NCBI RefSeq assembly: GCF_001651865.1
Contig: NZ_LPUX01000061.1
Span: 488,912-552,911, forward strand
Source of the DNA: Sinorhizobium glycinis
Lineage (GTDB): Bacteria; Pseudomonadota; Alphaproteobacteria; Rhizobiales; Rhizobiaceae
DNA: 64,000 bases
Direction of reading: 5' to 3'
The translations under genes and the position numbers were made by a program. Shown here piece by piece: positions 41,572 through 51,210 of the stretch (positions are counted from its first letter, which is position 1; every line of letters starts with the position of its first letter). Below the pieces are notes generated by a model. It was not told the DNA's origin. It made no database searches and saw nothing but the letters and a program-made list of their open reading frames with translations.

Positions 41572-42249
41572 CTATTCCGTCGCAATCATTCCAGAGAGCA
41601 CGGCCTTGGCGACCGCCTGGAAGCGGTTTCGAGCATCGAACTTGCGGATGATGCCCGATTCGAGCGTCAGGGCTGCGGCGATGTCCATATCCATCAGTTG
41701 CGCGATGCGCGCGGCAGGATGCCCCTCCGCCATCAGGCCGAGGCATTCGCGCTCTATTGGCGACAGGTGGACGTCTCCGGGTGTCGGGTCGGCAGGGTCT
41801 CTCGAGCCAGTTTCAAGCAGCTCGGCGATCCGCTGCATCTGCCGGCGCAGGATCGATTGCTGCGCCGCCAGTTCGCGGCGGCGCGACTGCAGCGCGGTCG
41901 CGAAGATCCGATCGGCCTCCTCCTGGCCTTGCGCCGCATCGAGCGCCGCCATCAGTTCCTGGATTGCGGCGACCGGCATGTCGATTTCCCGGCACGCGTT
42001 GATCACGGCCATGCGACGGATATGCCCTTCGCCGTAGACGCGCATGGGACCGAGGCGTGCGGCGTTCAGCAGTCCCTTCTCCTCGTAGAAGTGCAAAGTG
42101 CGGTGCGTCACGCCAAAGGCCTCGGCCATCTCGGCAATCGCGAGCCGATCGCCCGAGCCAAAATACGGAATGGACAGCTTCGGCAGAAAACGGCCAGTGC
42201 CCGGTGTTGCACTGGCAGCCTCCGCATTCTTCCATGGATCCTGTGCCAT
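41572..42249 (-). CDS. MerR-LuxR fusion transcriptional regulator
   Basis: 225 aa from ATG 42249. The N-terminal MerR helix-turn-helix is LAIAEMAEAFGVTHRTLHFY, EEKGLLNAARLG, with RVYGEGHIRRMAVINACRE. A dimerisation coiled-coil follows (DRIFATALQSRRRELAAQQS ... MQRIAELLE). The C-terminal segment LSPIERECLGLMAEGHPAAR with IAQLMDMDIAAALTLESGII and RKFDARNRFQAVAKAV matches the LuxR/GerE four-helix DNA-binding domain. Two DNA-binding domains in one chain are unusual. No Cys metal-sensing site is seen. Target unknown; the 375-bp gap upstream may hold its operators. Confidence 0.8.
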   Translation of the reverse strand: MAQDPWKNAEAASATPGTGRFLPKLSIPYFGSGDRLAIAEMAEAFGVTHRTLHFYEEKGLLNAARLGPMRVYGEGHIRRMAVINACREIDMPVAAIQELMAALDAAQGQEEADRIFATALQSRRRELAAQQSILRRQMQRIAELLETGSRDPADPTPGDVHLSPIERECLGLMAEGHPAARIAQLMDMDIAAALTLESGIIRKFDARNRFQAVAKAVLSGMIATE

Positions 42250-42624
42250 TTCCGCGCCCCCCGTTTCCCGCCTCACGACATCGTGATCAGCTGATCGCGA
42301 TCGCCGCCACAGGCTGCCTCTTGGGGCACATCGTGCGCGTGGCACGACTACTACGGACCAATGTGCTCACCCTTCACCGGCCCTGCGCTGCAAAGGCGCG
42401 GGGCGCAGATGGGCTGGAGCTCCTTGCGCGTTCGTTCGAACGTGCGGTGCCCCAACGGGCAACCAGGCATTTAAATTCTAACGCACGAGTTCACGGTAAG
42501 CGCGAATCAGCGAAATGAACAGCCCTCAATATTAGGGGTGAAATATTGGCAAGAGCAGGTTGCGCCGCAAGGCTGCAACACCGGGCGCTGGTTGCGGCAC
42601 TTTCCTTGCAGCCGATCAACCTGG
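42250..42624. other. Intergenic region, no gene
   Basis: Only poor frames on either strand. A short palindrome AATATT-N8-AATATT lies at about 42526-42546, in the more AT-rich part. It separates the MerR-LuxR gene from the winged-helix regulator that ends at 42625. Confidence 0.4.
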
Positions 42625-43728
42625 TCAGTGGCCGAAGAGTTGGTTCGGTCCCTTGGCAGAGAGGATGAAGAGCGGTTCATCGCCCTTGAGGGGGGCAAGT
42701 TCCTGCTGGCATGCCCAGGCTTCCTGGAAGCTCTCGCGCGTCAGCAGCTTCTTGTAGCGCGCCGTCGTCACCATGCATCTCATCAATGTGCTCTGCAGCC
42801 CCTCAGCAGCCGCGTGAGCGTATATCTCGCCATTGAGACCGAATAGCTGCGCAGCAAGCGAGGTGGTCCTGTAGAGAATGTCGGATTCACTTGCTAGCTG
42901 TTGCGCGCCAATGAAATCCTGACGGAGCGGCACGGCTTTTCCATCGTGCGAAAGGCTGACGCGGATGCCGGGCGCCGGGCTATCGTGCCAGGCGACCGTA
43001 ACGGAGAAGGCGAGCGCCGGATTCCGGGAGCCCGACGCATGTGAAGACCCGGCTGAATCTGCCGCGGCAAGGGTCTTGTGGCGGAGCGCCGCTGCGCGCA
43101 GCAGCGTTGCAAAATGCTCGGCGTTCCCATGTTCGGCATCAACGATGAAGCCTACGGAGGGAAGCCCGCGGACGGCGGCCATTGGGCCATTCGCAAGCTT
43201 GGCTTCCGCATCGAAGTCGAGCGCCATCTTCGGGGAAGGCAGCGGCGTGAACAAGAGAAGCGGGAGCACCGTCAGTACGGCCCAAGGCGAGGAAAATGGA
43301 GTGGGCTGCCATGTGGGCCGGTGTTTGGAAGGGCGGCCCCTTCCAGCCGCCGCCAAGCGCGCGGTGGCTGCCGCGGCCGGTTCGCGCAGGTGGCGGTACT
43401 CCGGCACATAGGTCCCCTTTGGAATGCTGATCTGCCATTCTTCGCCGGCCCCCTCGGCTTCGTAGAAGCCCTTCAGCATTTTGCGCAATTTGCCGGCGTG
43501 GACGCGCACGAGAGGGTCGCTATCGGCATCGAAGGCCTGGTTACGTCCGAAGACGTCGACGGCGATCGAATAGCCTTTCAGTTGTCCGGCTTCGCCGACA
43601 ATTTCCTTCTCGACCACATAGGCGAGGAAGGCGCGCAGCCGTTCGGAGCGCCGAAAGTTCTTGCTGTCGAGAATCCGGCCGAGCGCCGATCGGATCGTCT
43701 CGTCGCAGGGCCTTTCGGCTGACGTCAT
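42625..43728 (-). CDS. Winged-helix regulator with membrane-spanning C-terminal part
   Basis: 367 aa from ATG 43728. The N-terminal region (10-110), IRSALGRILDSKNFRRSERL, RAFLAYVVEKEI, GQLKGYSIAVDVFGRNQAFD and DPLVRVHAGKLRKMLKGFYE, ends in the IPKGTYVPEY wing. This is the domain seen at the start of many rhizobial cyclase-like and CadC-like regulators. One hydrophobic segment near 150-170 (WAVLTVLPLLLFTPL) could span the membrane. The rest resembles the periplasmic or TPR-like sensor part of those proteins, but it is shorter. The signal is unknown. Confidence 0.72.
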   Translation of the reverse strand: MTSAERPCDETIRSALGRILDSKNFRRSERLRAFLAYVVEKEIVGEAGQLKGYSIAVDVFGRNQAFDADSDPLVRVHAGKLRKMLKGFYEAEGAGEEWQISIPKGTYVPEYRHLREPAAAATARLAAAGRGRPSKHRPTWQPTPFSSPWAVLTVLPLLLFTPLPSPKMALDFDAEAKLANGPMAAVRGLPSVGFIVDAEHGNAEHFATLLRAAALRHKTLAAADSAGSSHASGSRNPALAFSVTVAWHDSPAPGIRVSLSHDGKAVPLRQDFIGAQQLASESDILYRTTSLAAQLFGLNGEIYAHAAAEGLQSTLMRCMVTTARYKKLLTRESFQEAWACQQELAPLKGDEPLFILSAKGPNQLFGH

Positions 43729-43947
43729 CAATGGCTCCGGAAGAGAGGCGCTATACCGTGGGGTGTGAAAAGCAGGCAAGTTTAAGCTGATTCGAAACTT
43801 AGACCCAAAAGATGGTGGTGTCAGGTTTCGCAACAAGAAATGTCAGCTTTTTCTGAAGTGGAGCGGAGCCACGTCATATCCGCGAAAAGCACAGTGGCAC
43901 GGGCGGACGTCCGTGCCAGGTTGATGTCAGATCCGGGGCAGTGCCGG

Positions 43948-44658
43948 CTAAATGCGGCTGCGATATTCCAGTTTGGGATACCAGTCCGCGCCGCGACCCT
44001 CCGGCGTCGTGTCGAGCAGGTGCCACAGCGGATCGGGATCGGGCGCGTCGCGCGGGTCCTGGCCGGGATCGGCCATCTCGCCGCTCATCTCGGCGCTCCA
44101 GAAATGCCGGATCGTGCCGCCCCGGCGGGTGAAAACCGTGTAGCCGGCGGCGTCCGCGTCCTCGGCACTGACATAATCGCGGGTAAAGCTCCCCTCGCTG
44201 TCGGAATAGACCTTCAGCTGGGTCCAGCCTCGCGCCTTCTTGGCCTCGATCAGCCGTTCGATCGGCGAACGAGCGACCATCGCCAGAGCGATGCGTTGCT
44301 CGATGTCCGGCACCTTTCCCTCCCAGGATGCCATCAGCGACGTGCACATGGGGCAGGGCTTCTCGCGCTTCGGGCCGAACATGTAGCTGTAGACGATGAG
44401 CGTGTCCTTGTCCCCAAAGAGGTCGGCGAGCGTCACAGTGCCGTTCTCCCCCTCGAAAACATAGGTCCGCGGCACTTCGCCACCCGGCGGCAACTGCCTG
44501 CGCTGCGCAGCCACCCGCTCGATGTGGCGGCGGAGTTCGATTTCCTCGGCAAGCAAAGCGTTGCGTGCCTGGCGGTACTCGGCACTCTCATTGGGGAAGC
44601 GGGCGCGGTTCCTTGCGGCAAGTTCCGATGCGGGGACGAGTGGGGCCTGCGTCGTCAT
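43948..44658 (-). CDS. DUF899 thioredoxin-like protein
   Basis: 236 aa. DUF899 family: N-terminal LVPASELAARNRARFPNES, then EIELRRHIERVAAQRRQLPPGG and a thioredoxin fold with DTLIVYSYMFGPKREKPCPMCT containing a CPMC pair. It continues with VARSPIERLIEAKKARGW and the C-terminal TIRHFWSAEM ... WHLLDTTPEGRG signature. Function unknown; the CxxC suggests redox activity. Start ATG 44658. Divergent from pdxJ. Confidence 0.88.
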   Translation of the reverse strand: MTTQAPLVPASELAARNRARFPNESAEYRQARNALLAEEIELRRHIERVAAQRRQLPPGGEVPRTYVFEGENGTVTLADLFGDKDTLIVYSYMFGPKREKPCPMCTSLMASWEGKVPDIEQRIALAMVARSPIERLIEAKKARGWTQLKVYSDSEGSFTRDYVSAEDADAAGYTVFTRRGGTIRHFWSAEMSGEMADPGQDPRDAPDPDPLWHLLDTTPEGRGADWYPKLEYRSRI

Positions 44659-44852
44659 GATCGCTCTCCTCCTTCTTCGCTGCGACATGGTCCGGGGATA
44701 AGGTTGATATCAACATAATGAGGCGCTGTCAAAACGCCTCGACGAACCCGTGCAAAGGCCGATTCCGGTCTTGCAAAATCTGCGGTAGAACTGCGACGAT
44801 TGATTTGGTCGCCGACACACTCCTTCGAGTGCATCGCTTTGAAAGTTTCGAT

Positions 44853-45605
44853 ATGCCCGCAAAGCTTTCCGTGAATCTCAATGCCATCGCCATGCTGCGC
44901 AACCGGCGCGATCTCCCATGGCCTTCGGTGACCGGCGTCGGCCGGATCGCGCTTCAAGCCGGCGCGAGCGGACTGACCGTCCATCCGCGACCCGATCAGC
45001 GGCACATCCGGTTTTCCGACCTGCAACCGATCCGCGACCTGATCGACGACGAATTCCCGGCGGCCGAATTCAACATGGAAGGCTATCCCAACGAGGAGTT
45101 CCTCCAACTTGTCGAACGGCACGAGCCGGAGCAGGTGACGCTGGTGCCCGACGACCCGGCACAGGCGACCTCCGACCATGGCTGGAATTTTCGCGAAAAC
45201 CGAGCCCTGCTCGCCAGCGTGGTGGGGCGCCTTAAGAAGAAGGGCTTTCGCGTATCGCTGTTTGCCGATGGTGACCCGGACGCGGAAGCGCTGAAGTTCG
45301 CCAGGGAGACCGGCGCCGATCGCATCGAGCTCTACACGGGGCCTTATGGCGGCTGCCACGACGATCCCGACAAGGCCGAGCGGATCGCCGGCGAACTCGG
45401 CCGCACGGCCGAAATCGCAATCGGCCTCGGCCTCGGCGTCAACGCGGGACACGACCTGACGGTCGCCAACCTGCCGCTGCTCGTCAAGCACATCCCGGCG
45501 CTCGCCGAGGTCTCGATCGGCCATGGCCTGACGGCCGACGCGCTGGAACATGGCATGGCCGAGACGGTGCGCCGCTTCCGCCGCGCCTGCGGCGAGGCGG
45601 TGTAA
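44853..45605 (+). CDS. pdxJ: Pyridoxine 5'-phosphate synthase
   Basis: 250 aa. Condenses 3-amino-2-oxopropyl phosphate with deoxyxylulose 5-phosphate to pyridoxine 5'-phosphate. Signatures: [97 protein letters not shown] and [14 protein letters not shown]. Length normal. The start ATG 44853 matches the conserved N-terminus; the upstream frame is non-coding. Cytosolic. Confidence 0.95.
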   Translation: MPAKLSVNLNAIAMLRNRRDLPWPSVTGVGRIALQAGASGLTVHPRPDQRHIRFSDLQPIRDLIDDEFPAAEFNMEGYPNEEFLQLVERHEPEQVTLVPDDPAQATSDHGWNFRENRALLASVVGRLKKKGFRVSLFADGDPDAEALKFARETGADRIELYTGPYGGCHDDPDKAERIAGELGRTAEIAIGLGLGVNAGHDLTVANLPLLVKHIPALAEVSIGHGLTADALEHGMAETVRRFRRACGEAV

Positions 45606-46087
45606 GGCCACCTCACGAGATGCAATCGCCCACGGGGCGGGCGCAGGCCGGCGACGGCATTTGTTGTTGCTGCAGAGGCACAAACATGGCGTGGTCGATC
45701 CCTGCGGGCTGAAATGCAGGCCAGGCAAATTCCGACATGGCGACCAAAAGCCTGTTTACAATCGGCAAGGTCCGTGGTCTCCTTTGCCCAAGACAAATTC
45801 GCAAGCATTTTGCCCTGGAACTAGCGTTCCGGGGACGTTTGGTTTTTCAGTAGGAATTCGGCGACGCCTAATGTCGGCGAAAGCAGGCCAGAATTCGGTT
45901 CACAGCACGAAAAAGTGCATCCGGCACATGGCTATGAAATGGCAAGATCTACGAGGGAGAAGCCATTAGCAGGCGTGCTGGGCGACAGGCCCGGCGTCCC
46001 CTCGACATGCGACGCAAGTCGTTGCCGAGTAGTTGACTTTGCCAGACAGCGGATTTTGTTGAGCAAGAAATATTGACGGGTGATGAC
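45606..46087. other. Intergenic region before MBOAT operon
   Basis: 482 bp without a supported gene. The right half becomes AT-richer and should carry the operon's promoter. TTGACT at 46033-46038 is the best -35-like hexamer, but no matching -10 follows at 17 bp, so no promoter is claimed. Confidence 0.4.
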
Positions 46088-47656
46088 ATGATCTTCACGG
46101 ATCCGGTCTTCCTCTTTTTGTTTCTACCGGCGACGTTGTTCGCATTTTATCTGGCGCTGTTGACGAGAGGCAGTAACGAGGCGCTCCTCGTCCTTTTCGT
46201 CGCGTCGATCATTTTTTACGTACCCTATGGGCTCTCTTCGGCCGTCCTGCTCGCGGCAGCGCTGCTCGTGAACTTCAGCGTGGCGAACGCGCTCCTGAAC
46301 ATGGAGGACAATCATCCCTATCGGCGCACCGTCTATGGCGTCGGGCAGACCTACAACATCGCCTCACTCTGCTATTTCAAGTACAAGATCGTCACCGTGC
46401 TGTTCGGGGCAGAAAACGGTGCGATGACGGATTTCGCCGGCATCGCCATACCGGCGGGCATCTCCTTCTACACGTTTCACCAGGCAGCATTCCTCGCAGA
46501 CGCCTATGCACGCGAGAAAAACGTCGTCGAGTTCTTCGCCGGCGCGCGTTCGCTGGTCGGAGGGTTCTGGGCGTTCTGCCGCTATGGAGCCTTTGTCAGC
46601 TTCTTTCCACAGTTGATCATCGGCCCGATAAGCTACCTCCACGAGTTCCACCCTCAGGTGAGGTCCCGAACATTCGTCGGTCTCAATCCGATGGATATCG
46701 CGGTGGGGCTGGCCTTCGTCTCGATCGGTATGTTCAAGAAGGTTGTCATCGCGGACAATCTTGCGCCGACGGCCGACCTTGTTTTCGGAGTGGCGCAAAC
46801 GGGCGCGGTGATGGATCCGGCGCGTGCCTGGATCGGCGCCTTTTCCTACATGGCGCAACTCTATTTCGATTTTTCCGGCTACTCCGACATGGCGCTGGGG
46901 CTCGCCCGGATGTTCGGACTGCGCTATCCGGTGAATTTCTTCTCGCCACTCAAGGCAACAGGGATCATCGACTACTATCGCCGTTGGCACATGACGCTGA
47001 CACGCGTCATTGCCCGTTTCCTGTACACGCCCCTGTCGATCGCTGGAACGCGCTATAGCGTGAAAAATCGGCTGTCGCCGGTCACCGGGCAAGTGCTCAG
47101 CCTCTGGCTGCCGGTCCTTATTAACTTCCAGGTTATCAGCCTCTGGCATGGCGCGACCTGGACCTTCGTCGCCTTCGGCCTGATGCACGGTGTCTGGTAC
47201 GCGGCGGAGGCGGAGATCAGGGCCAGCCAGAAATACAAGACGCTGCGGGCGCGAACGTCGCCCGTTATCAGGATGTTCGTCGAGCGTGCCATATTCACCC
47301 TGCTTCTTTGCCTGACGCTCGTGATGTTCCGGTCTGAAACGATCGGTGCGGCGTTCCACCTTTACGCGCAGATGTTTGCAGCATCGATCCAGGCGCCCCC
47401 CGCCTTCGCGCTGCGCAACCCCGTGGCCATGCTGCTTTTTGCCTTCGCAATCATTTATCTGCTGCCCAACGGGGTGGAACTGATGCGGCGCTACCGGCCG
47501 GCAATCATGACCTACGAAAATGTGAGCTACGGATTTGCATTTCTGCGCAACATTTGGAGACCCTCCTGGGCCTGGGCCGCATTCGCGGCGGTGCTGACGG
47601 TGTCATCGCTGCATTTTGTGTCGCGGCAGCCGCCCTTCCTTTATCAGGGATTTTGA
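46088..47656 (+). CDS. MBOAT O-acyltransferase (AlgI/DltB-like)
   Basis: 522-aa polytopic acyltransferase. Begins MIFTDPVFLFLFLPATLFAF; a TTG 15 nt upstream is less likely. Family signatures: FVSFFPQLIIGPISYLHEF, FKKVVIADNLAPTADLVFG, YFDFSGYSDMALGLARMFGL, YRRWHMTLTRVIARFLYTPL and the catalytic His in VISLWHGATWTFVAFGLMHG. MBOATs of this class move acyl groups across the membrane to glycans (alginate acetylation, teichoic-acid D-alanylation). Here the operon adds an SGNH protein, an ACP and an FkbH enzyme, so the donor is probably an acyl-ACP rather than acetyl-CoA. Confidence 0.93.
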   Translation: MIFTDPVFLFLFLPATLFAFYLALLTRGSNEALLVLFVASIIFYVPYGLSSAVLLAAALLVNFSVANALLNMEDNHPYRRTVYGVGQTYNIASLCYFKYKIVTVLFGAENGAMTDFAGIAIPAGISFYTFHQAAFLADAYAREKNVVEFFAGARSLVGGFWAFCRYGAFVSFFPQLIIGPISYLHEFHPQVRSRTFVGLNPMDIAVGLAFVSIGMFKKVVIADNLAPTADLVFGVAQTGAVMDPARAWIGAFSYMAQLYFDFSGYSDMALGLARMFGLRYPVNFFSPLKATGIIDYYRRWHMTLTRVIARFLYTPLSIAGTRYSVKNRLSPVTGQVLSLWLPVLINFQVISLWHGATWTFVAFGLMHGVWYAAEAEIRASQKYKTLRARTSPVIRMFVERAIFTLLLCLTLVMFRSETIGAAFHLYAQMFAASIQAPPAFALRNPVAMLLFAFAIIYLLPNGVELMRRYRPAIMTYENVSYGFAFLRNIWRPSWAWAAFAAVLTVSSLHFVSRQPPFLYQGF

Positions 47657-47659
47657 GGC

Positions 47660-48877
47660 ATGAGCAGCAAGAAGCGCGCCATATTCATGGATGCTCCTTC
47701 CTCGCCAAAAACGGCGCAGTGGCCCCGTGCGGTTGGGGACGCGACCGGCGGCAGGCTGGGTGGCGGACGCCCGAATGGTCGGCGTTGGCGCGCCGCCGCC
47801 CCAATCCTGGTCACATTCGGCATCATCTGGCTCACCTATCTTGCGATCGTCGCTGTGGTGATCGCGACCGATCCCTACGACATCTACCGGTGGGGCTCGG
47901 CACTTCAGTCGAAGAGAAGCGATATGCCCAGCGACCGGCTCCGGGCGATCAACGTCGCGGCAAAAAAGGCAAGTATCGATACTTTTCTCGTCGGCGGGTC
48001 GACGACCGAGATGTACTCTCCCAACGAGATTTCGGCAGCACTCGGCGGAAAGGCGATCGCCTATAACCTAAGCTACGGCGGGCCGCGCCCGATGGATCGC
48101 GACATCGTTCTCGACCAGCTGGCGGAGAACTCCCAAGCCAAGCACATCATCATCACCTTCGACTGGATGTATATTCTCGGCAGCGAAACGATCCGCCGGA
48201 ATTTTCCTGAGTTTCTTTACGACGAGGAAATTACCGACGACATCCGAATGGTGGATCTCACAGCGCTCCGCCGTACATTGAGGGTGCTGTTGGGCCTTGC
48301 CAACCACGGGCCGGATGACGGCGAGACCTATACACATCTCGTCGCGGAGCAGCGCGACGATTTCCATCAGCCCGCGCGAATGGCCGAGCTTGATAGGCTG
48401 GTCGAGGAGTTCCGGCCGGTGATCGATGCACCGAGCGGCAAGACATGCAGTGATTTCGGAGCGGTCGAAGAGCAATTGGTGCCGCGCGTGCACACCTTCT
48501 CTGAAAAGGGCGTCAAGATCGACATTCTCATGCCGATCCTGTCCTACGTGAAGTACTATCACAGCGTCAGCAACATCAGCCCGACGATACTCGACGAGGT
48601 GTTGATCTCCCGCAAGTGCCTTGTCGAAGCCATTGATGGCTTGCCGAACGTGCGCATCTTCGGATTCGACGACGATCCGGCCGTCGCCGGGGATCTTGGT
48701 AACTTCCGCGATCCGGGGCACATCGACAATCCGGCTCTGCTTAAGCGTACTCTTGCTTCGCTTTCCACCGGCGAGAAGCGGCTTACGGCGGCGAACATCG
48801 ACGAATACCTGCGGCGTATCCGGAGCGAAGTGAAGAACTATCACGTCAGAAACAGCTATCTCGAAAGAACGAGGTGA
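47660..48877 (+). CDS. Membrane-anchored SGNH/DltD-like protein
   Basis: 405 aa, starting 4 nt after the MBOAT gene. One transmembrane helix (ILVTFGIIWLTYLAIVAVVIA) anchors a large extracytoplasmic domain. An SGNH-like nucleophile loop is seen in FLVGGSTTEMYSPNEISAAL, and a C-terminal FRDPGHIDNPALL gives the Asp-x-x-His pair of that fold. DltD and AlgJ/AlgX-type partners accept the acyl group from MBOATs and deliver it to the polymer, which is the likely role here. Confidence 0.82.
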   Translation: MSSKKRAIFMDAPSSPKTAQWPRAVGDATGGRLGGGRPNGRRWRAAAPILVTFGIIWLTYLAIVAVVIATDPYDIYRWGSALQSKRSDMPSDRLRAINVAAKKASIDTFLVGGSTTEMYSPNEISAALGGKAIAYNLSYGGPRPMDRDIVLDQLAENSQAKHIIITFDWMYILGSETIRRNFPEFLYDEEITDDIRMVDLTALRRTLRVLLGLANHGPDDGETYTHLVAEQRDDFHQPARMAELDRLVEEFRPVIDAPSGKTCSDFGAVEEQLVPRVHTFSEKGVKIDILMPILSYVKYYHSVSNISPTILDEVLISRKCLVEAIDGLPNVRIFGFDDDPAVAGDLGNFRDPGHIDNPALLKRTLASLSTGEKRLTAANIDEYLRRIRSEVKNYHVRNSYLERTR

Positions 48878-48949
48878 CCGGGCTCGCGCGGCTAAATGCC
48901 GGCTCATCCGCATGTCGCCTTGAGCTGCGGTCAAATCGAGGTCGAGCGT

Positions 48950-49195
48950 ATGTCCGATCATGAATCTTACCTCTCCCAAGTGGCAGACGTCATTCGCGGC
49001 CTGTTCGACGAATACGACGGCCCGATTACCATGGAGACGACGGCGCGCGACGTTCCGCAGTGGGACAGCCTCTCTCATGTGAGGCTGATGGTGTTGATCG
49101 AACAGGAACTGGGCGTGCGCTTCAGCACCACCGAAGTCCAGGGATTCCAGAATCTTGGTAGCCTGATCGACGCGGTCGTCAAGCACAAGAACTGA
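48950..49195 (+). CDS. Acyl carrier protein
   Basis: 81 aa from ATG 48950. Four-helix ACP with the phosphopantetheine Ser in VPQWDSLSHVRLMVLIEQEL; also VADVIRGLFDEYDG and the final GFQNLGSLIDAVVKHK. The acidic composition and size are normal. Being dedicated to this operon, it probably carries the acyl group supplied by the FkbH enzyme to the MBOAT. Confidence 0.93.
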   Translation: MSDHESYLSQVADVIRGLFDEYDGPITMETTARDVPQWDSLSHVRLMVLIEQELGVRFSTTEVQGFQNLGSLIDAVVKHKN

Positions 49196-49236
49196 TTGCA
49201 GGTCAGCCACGCGGCGATTGGAGCAGGAGCTCGTTC

Positions 49237-51123
49237 ATGAGCAGTCTATTTCCGTGGAGAAGACCGCTGGAGGAGGGCTGGGGCGCACGAGTGAGCGAGA
49301 TCGAGGCGGTCGTCGCCAGCGGCCGGATGCCGGATTACGCGTCCGTCAGAGCCGCGGCCAACCAGCAGCTCGGCCCCCGCGAACAGCTCCGAATCGAGCG
49401 CCTCGCCAAGCGCATCGAGAAGGTCGAGGCAAAGGGCTTCACCCGCATGGAACTCGGCCTCCTCGGAAGCCGGACGCTCAGCTATCTCCGCGAGCCCTTG
49501 GGCGCCGCGGGTCTGGCGAGAGGTCTGCTCGTGTCCGGACACGAAGCGCCGTATGATCACGTCGCGAGCTTCGCTTTCTCCGGACACAACTGTTTCGAGC
49601 GGCGGCTCGATGCCGTGCTCGCGGTTCTGGGCGAAGCTTCCTTCCAAGGCTTGCGGCCGCTGTTGGACCGCGCCGCGGAGGACGAGGCCCTGCATGAGGC
49701 GGAAAGGCTGGTTTCCGCGATCGGGGCGGCGGCGCGCTCGAAAACGGGATGTCCGGTAATCATCGCGACGTTGCCGCCGCCCCTCCAACTGGCTTCCGCG
49801 GACAGCGCAACGCCCGGCTCGAGCGCTCGCTTCCGCCTACGGATCAACAGGATGCTTGCCGATGGAGCGGCCGAAAGGAGATGGCTGATCTGGGATCAGG
49901 CGGCACTTGCAGCGCGGGTAGGGCTCGAGCGTTGGTTCGATCCGATCGCCTATCATTCGGCGAAGGCGCCCTTCAGCGTTCAACTCTGTCCGCTCGCGGC
50001 GGACAGCGTTGCCTCGTTGCTCGCGGCGATGAGCGGCAGGAGCGCGCGGGCACTCGTGCTGGATCTCGACAATACGCTGTGGGGCGGCGTCATCGGCGAT
50101 GACGGCATAACCGGCATCCGGATCGGCCAGAACTCCGCAGAGGGGGAGGCCTTCGTTGCGTTCCAGCATTTCCTCCTGGGACTGCGGGCGCGGGGGGTGG
50201 TCCTTGCCGTTTGTTCAAAAAACACCGATGCCATTGCGCGCGAGCCATTCAGGCACCATCCGGACATGGTGCTGAAGGAAGAGCATATCGCCGTATTCCA
50301 GGCGAATTGGGACGACAAGGCTACGAACATCCGCGCCGTCGCCGAGGCACTCGGACTAGGACTGGAGTCGCTTGCCTATGTCGACGACAACCCTGCCGAA
50401 CGTGAGCGCGTGCGGCGGGAGCTTCCTCTGGTCTCCACGATAGAGGTGGGCGAGGACCCGTCCTTCTTCATCGAACGGATCGCCCGATCGGGCCTGTTCG
50501 AACACTTGCCGCTGAATTCCGACGATCTGGCGCGGGCAAGCAGCTATGGCGGTCGCGCCGCAGTCGCCGAGATCCGTGCGCGGGTCGGAAATTATGAGGA
50601 CTATCTGAAGTCGCTCGAAATGCAGATGACGATCTCGCCTTTCGACGCGGTGAGCCGTCCGCGCATCGTTCAGCTGATCAACAAGTCCAATCAGTTCAAT
50701 CTGACGACCCGCCGCTACGATGACGAGGATGTCAGCCGGATGCAGGAGGATCGGGAGCTTCTGGGCTGGCAGGTTCGGCTCGACGACAGGTTCGCGCAGC
50801 ACGGCATGATTGGAGTGGTCATCATCAGGAAGCACGGGGCCGAGTGGGAGATCGACACTTGGCTGCAATCGTGCCGCGTCCTTGAACGCGGGGTGGAGCA
50901 AGGCATTATGAACAGCCTGTTCAAGGAGGCCTCGGCAGCCGGAGTGGAAAGCATTCGCGGCCGCTACATCCCGACGGAGCGCAACGGGATGGTGTCGGAA
51001 TTCTACCCGCGCCTCGGCTTCGAGGTCGTTACGAAGAGCGGCGACGGCTCCATGAACTTTGCCTGCGGCGTAGCGCGATATGCGCCCCATCCCGTCTTCA
51101 TGAATATCAGTCTCCTGCGATAG
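49237..51123 (+). CDS. FkbH-like HAD-IIIC enzyme (acyl-ACP loading)
   Basis: 628 aa. FkbH-type proteins take 1,3-bisphosphoglycerate, dephosphorylate it and load glyceryl on an ACP. The HAD nucleophile motif is LVLDLDNTLWGGVIGDDG (about 270-287), with VVLAVCSKNTDAIAREPF and LAYVDDNPAERERVRRELP. The N-terminal 260 residues are an SGNH-like region, and the C-terminal 150 a GNAT-like domain (MIGVVIIRKHGAEWEIDTWL, CRVLERGVEQGIMNSLFKEA). The ACP gene 41 nt upstream is its likely partner. Which acid it loads cannot be read from sequence. Confidence 0.92.
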   Translation: MSSLFPWRRPLEEGWGARVSEIEAVVASGRMPDYASVRAAANQQLGPREQLRIERLAKRIEKVEAKGFTRMELGLLGSRTLSYLREPLGAAGLARGLLVSGHEAPYDHVASFAFSGHNCFERRLDAVLAVLGEASFQGLRPLLDRAAEDEALHEAERLVSAIGAAARSKTGCPVIIATLPPPLQLASADSATPGSSARFRLRINRMLADGAAERRWLIWDQAALAARVGLERWFDPIAYHSAKAPFSVQLCPLAADSVASLLAAMSGRSARALVLDLDNTLWGGVIGDDGITGIRIGQNSAEGEAFVAFQHFLLGLRARGVVLAVCSKNTDAIAREPFRHHPDMVLKEEHIAVFQANWDDKATNIRAVAEALGLGLESLAYVDDNPAERERVRRELPLVSTIEVGEDPSFFIERIARSGLFEHLPLNSDDLARASSYGGRAAVAEIRARVGNYEDYLKSLEMQMTISPFDAVSRPRIVQLINKSNQFNLTTRRYDDEDVSRMQEDRELLGWQVRLDDRFAQHGMIGVVIIRKHGAEWEIDTWLQSCRVLERGVEQGIMNSLFKEASAAGVESIRGRYIPTERNGMVSEFYPRLGFEVVTKSGDGSMNFACGVARYAPHPVFMNISLLR

Positions 51124-51210
51124 GATCGGTTTCCCTGACGTCGATATCGGCGACTTGCCGAGCGAGCGAATCCATGCAATATCCATACATCTTCAAGGAC
51201 GGGTGCTTGC

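Noticed and set aside
45606..46087. Small RNA or peptide gene before the MBOAT operon
   Set aside because: No terminator, no ribosome-site-bearing frame, and no promoter with both boxes.
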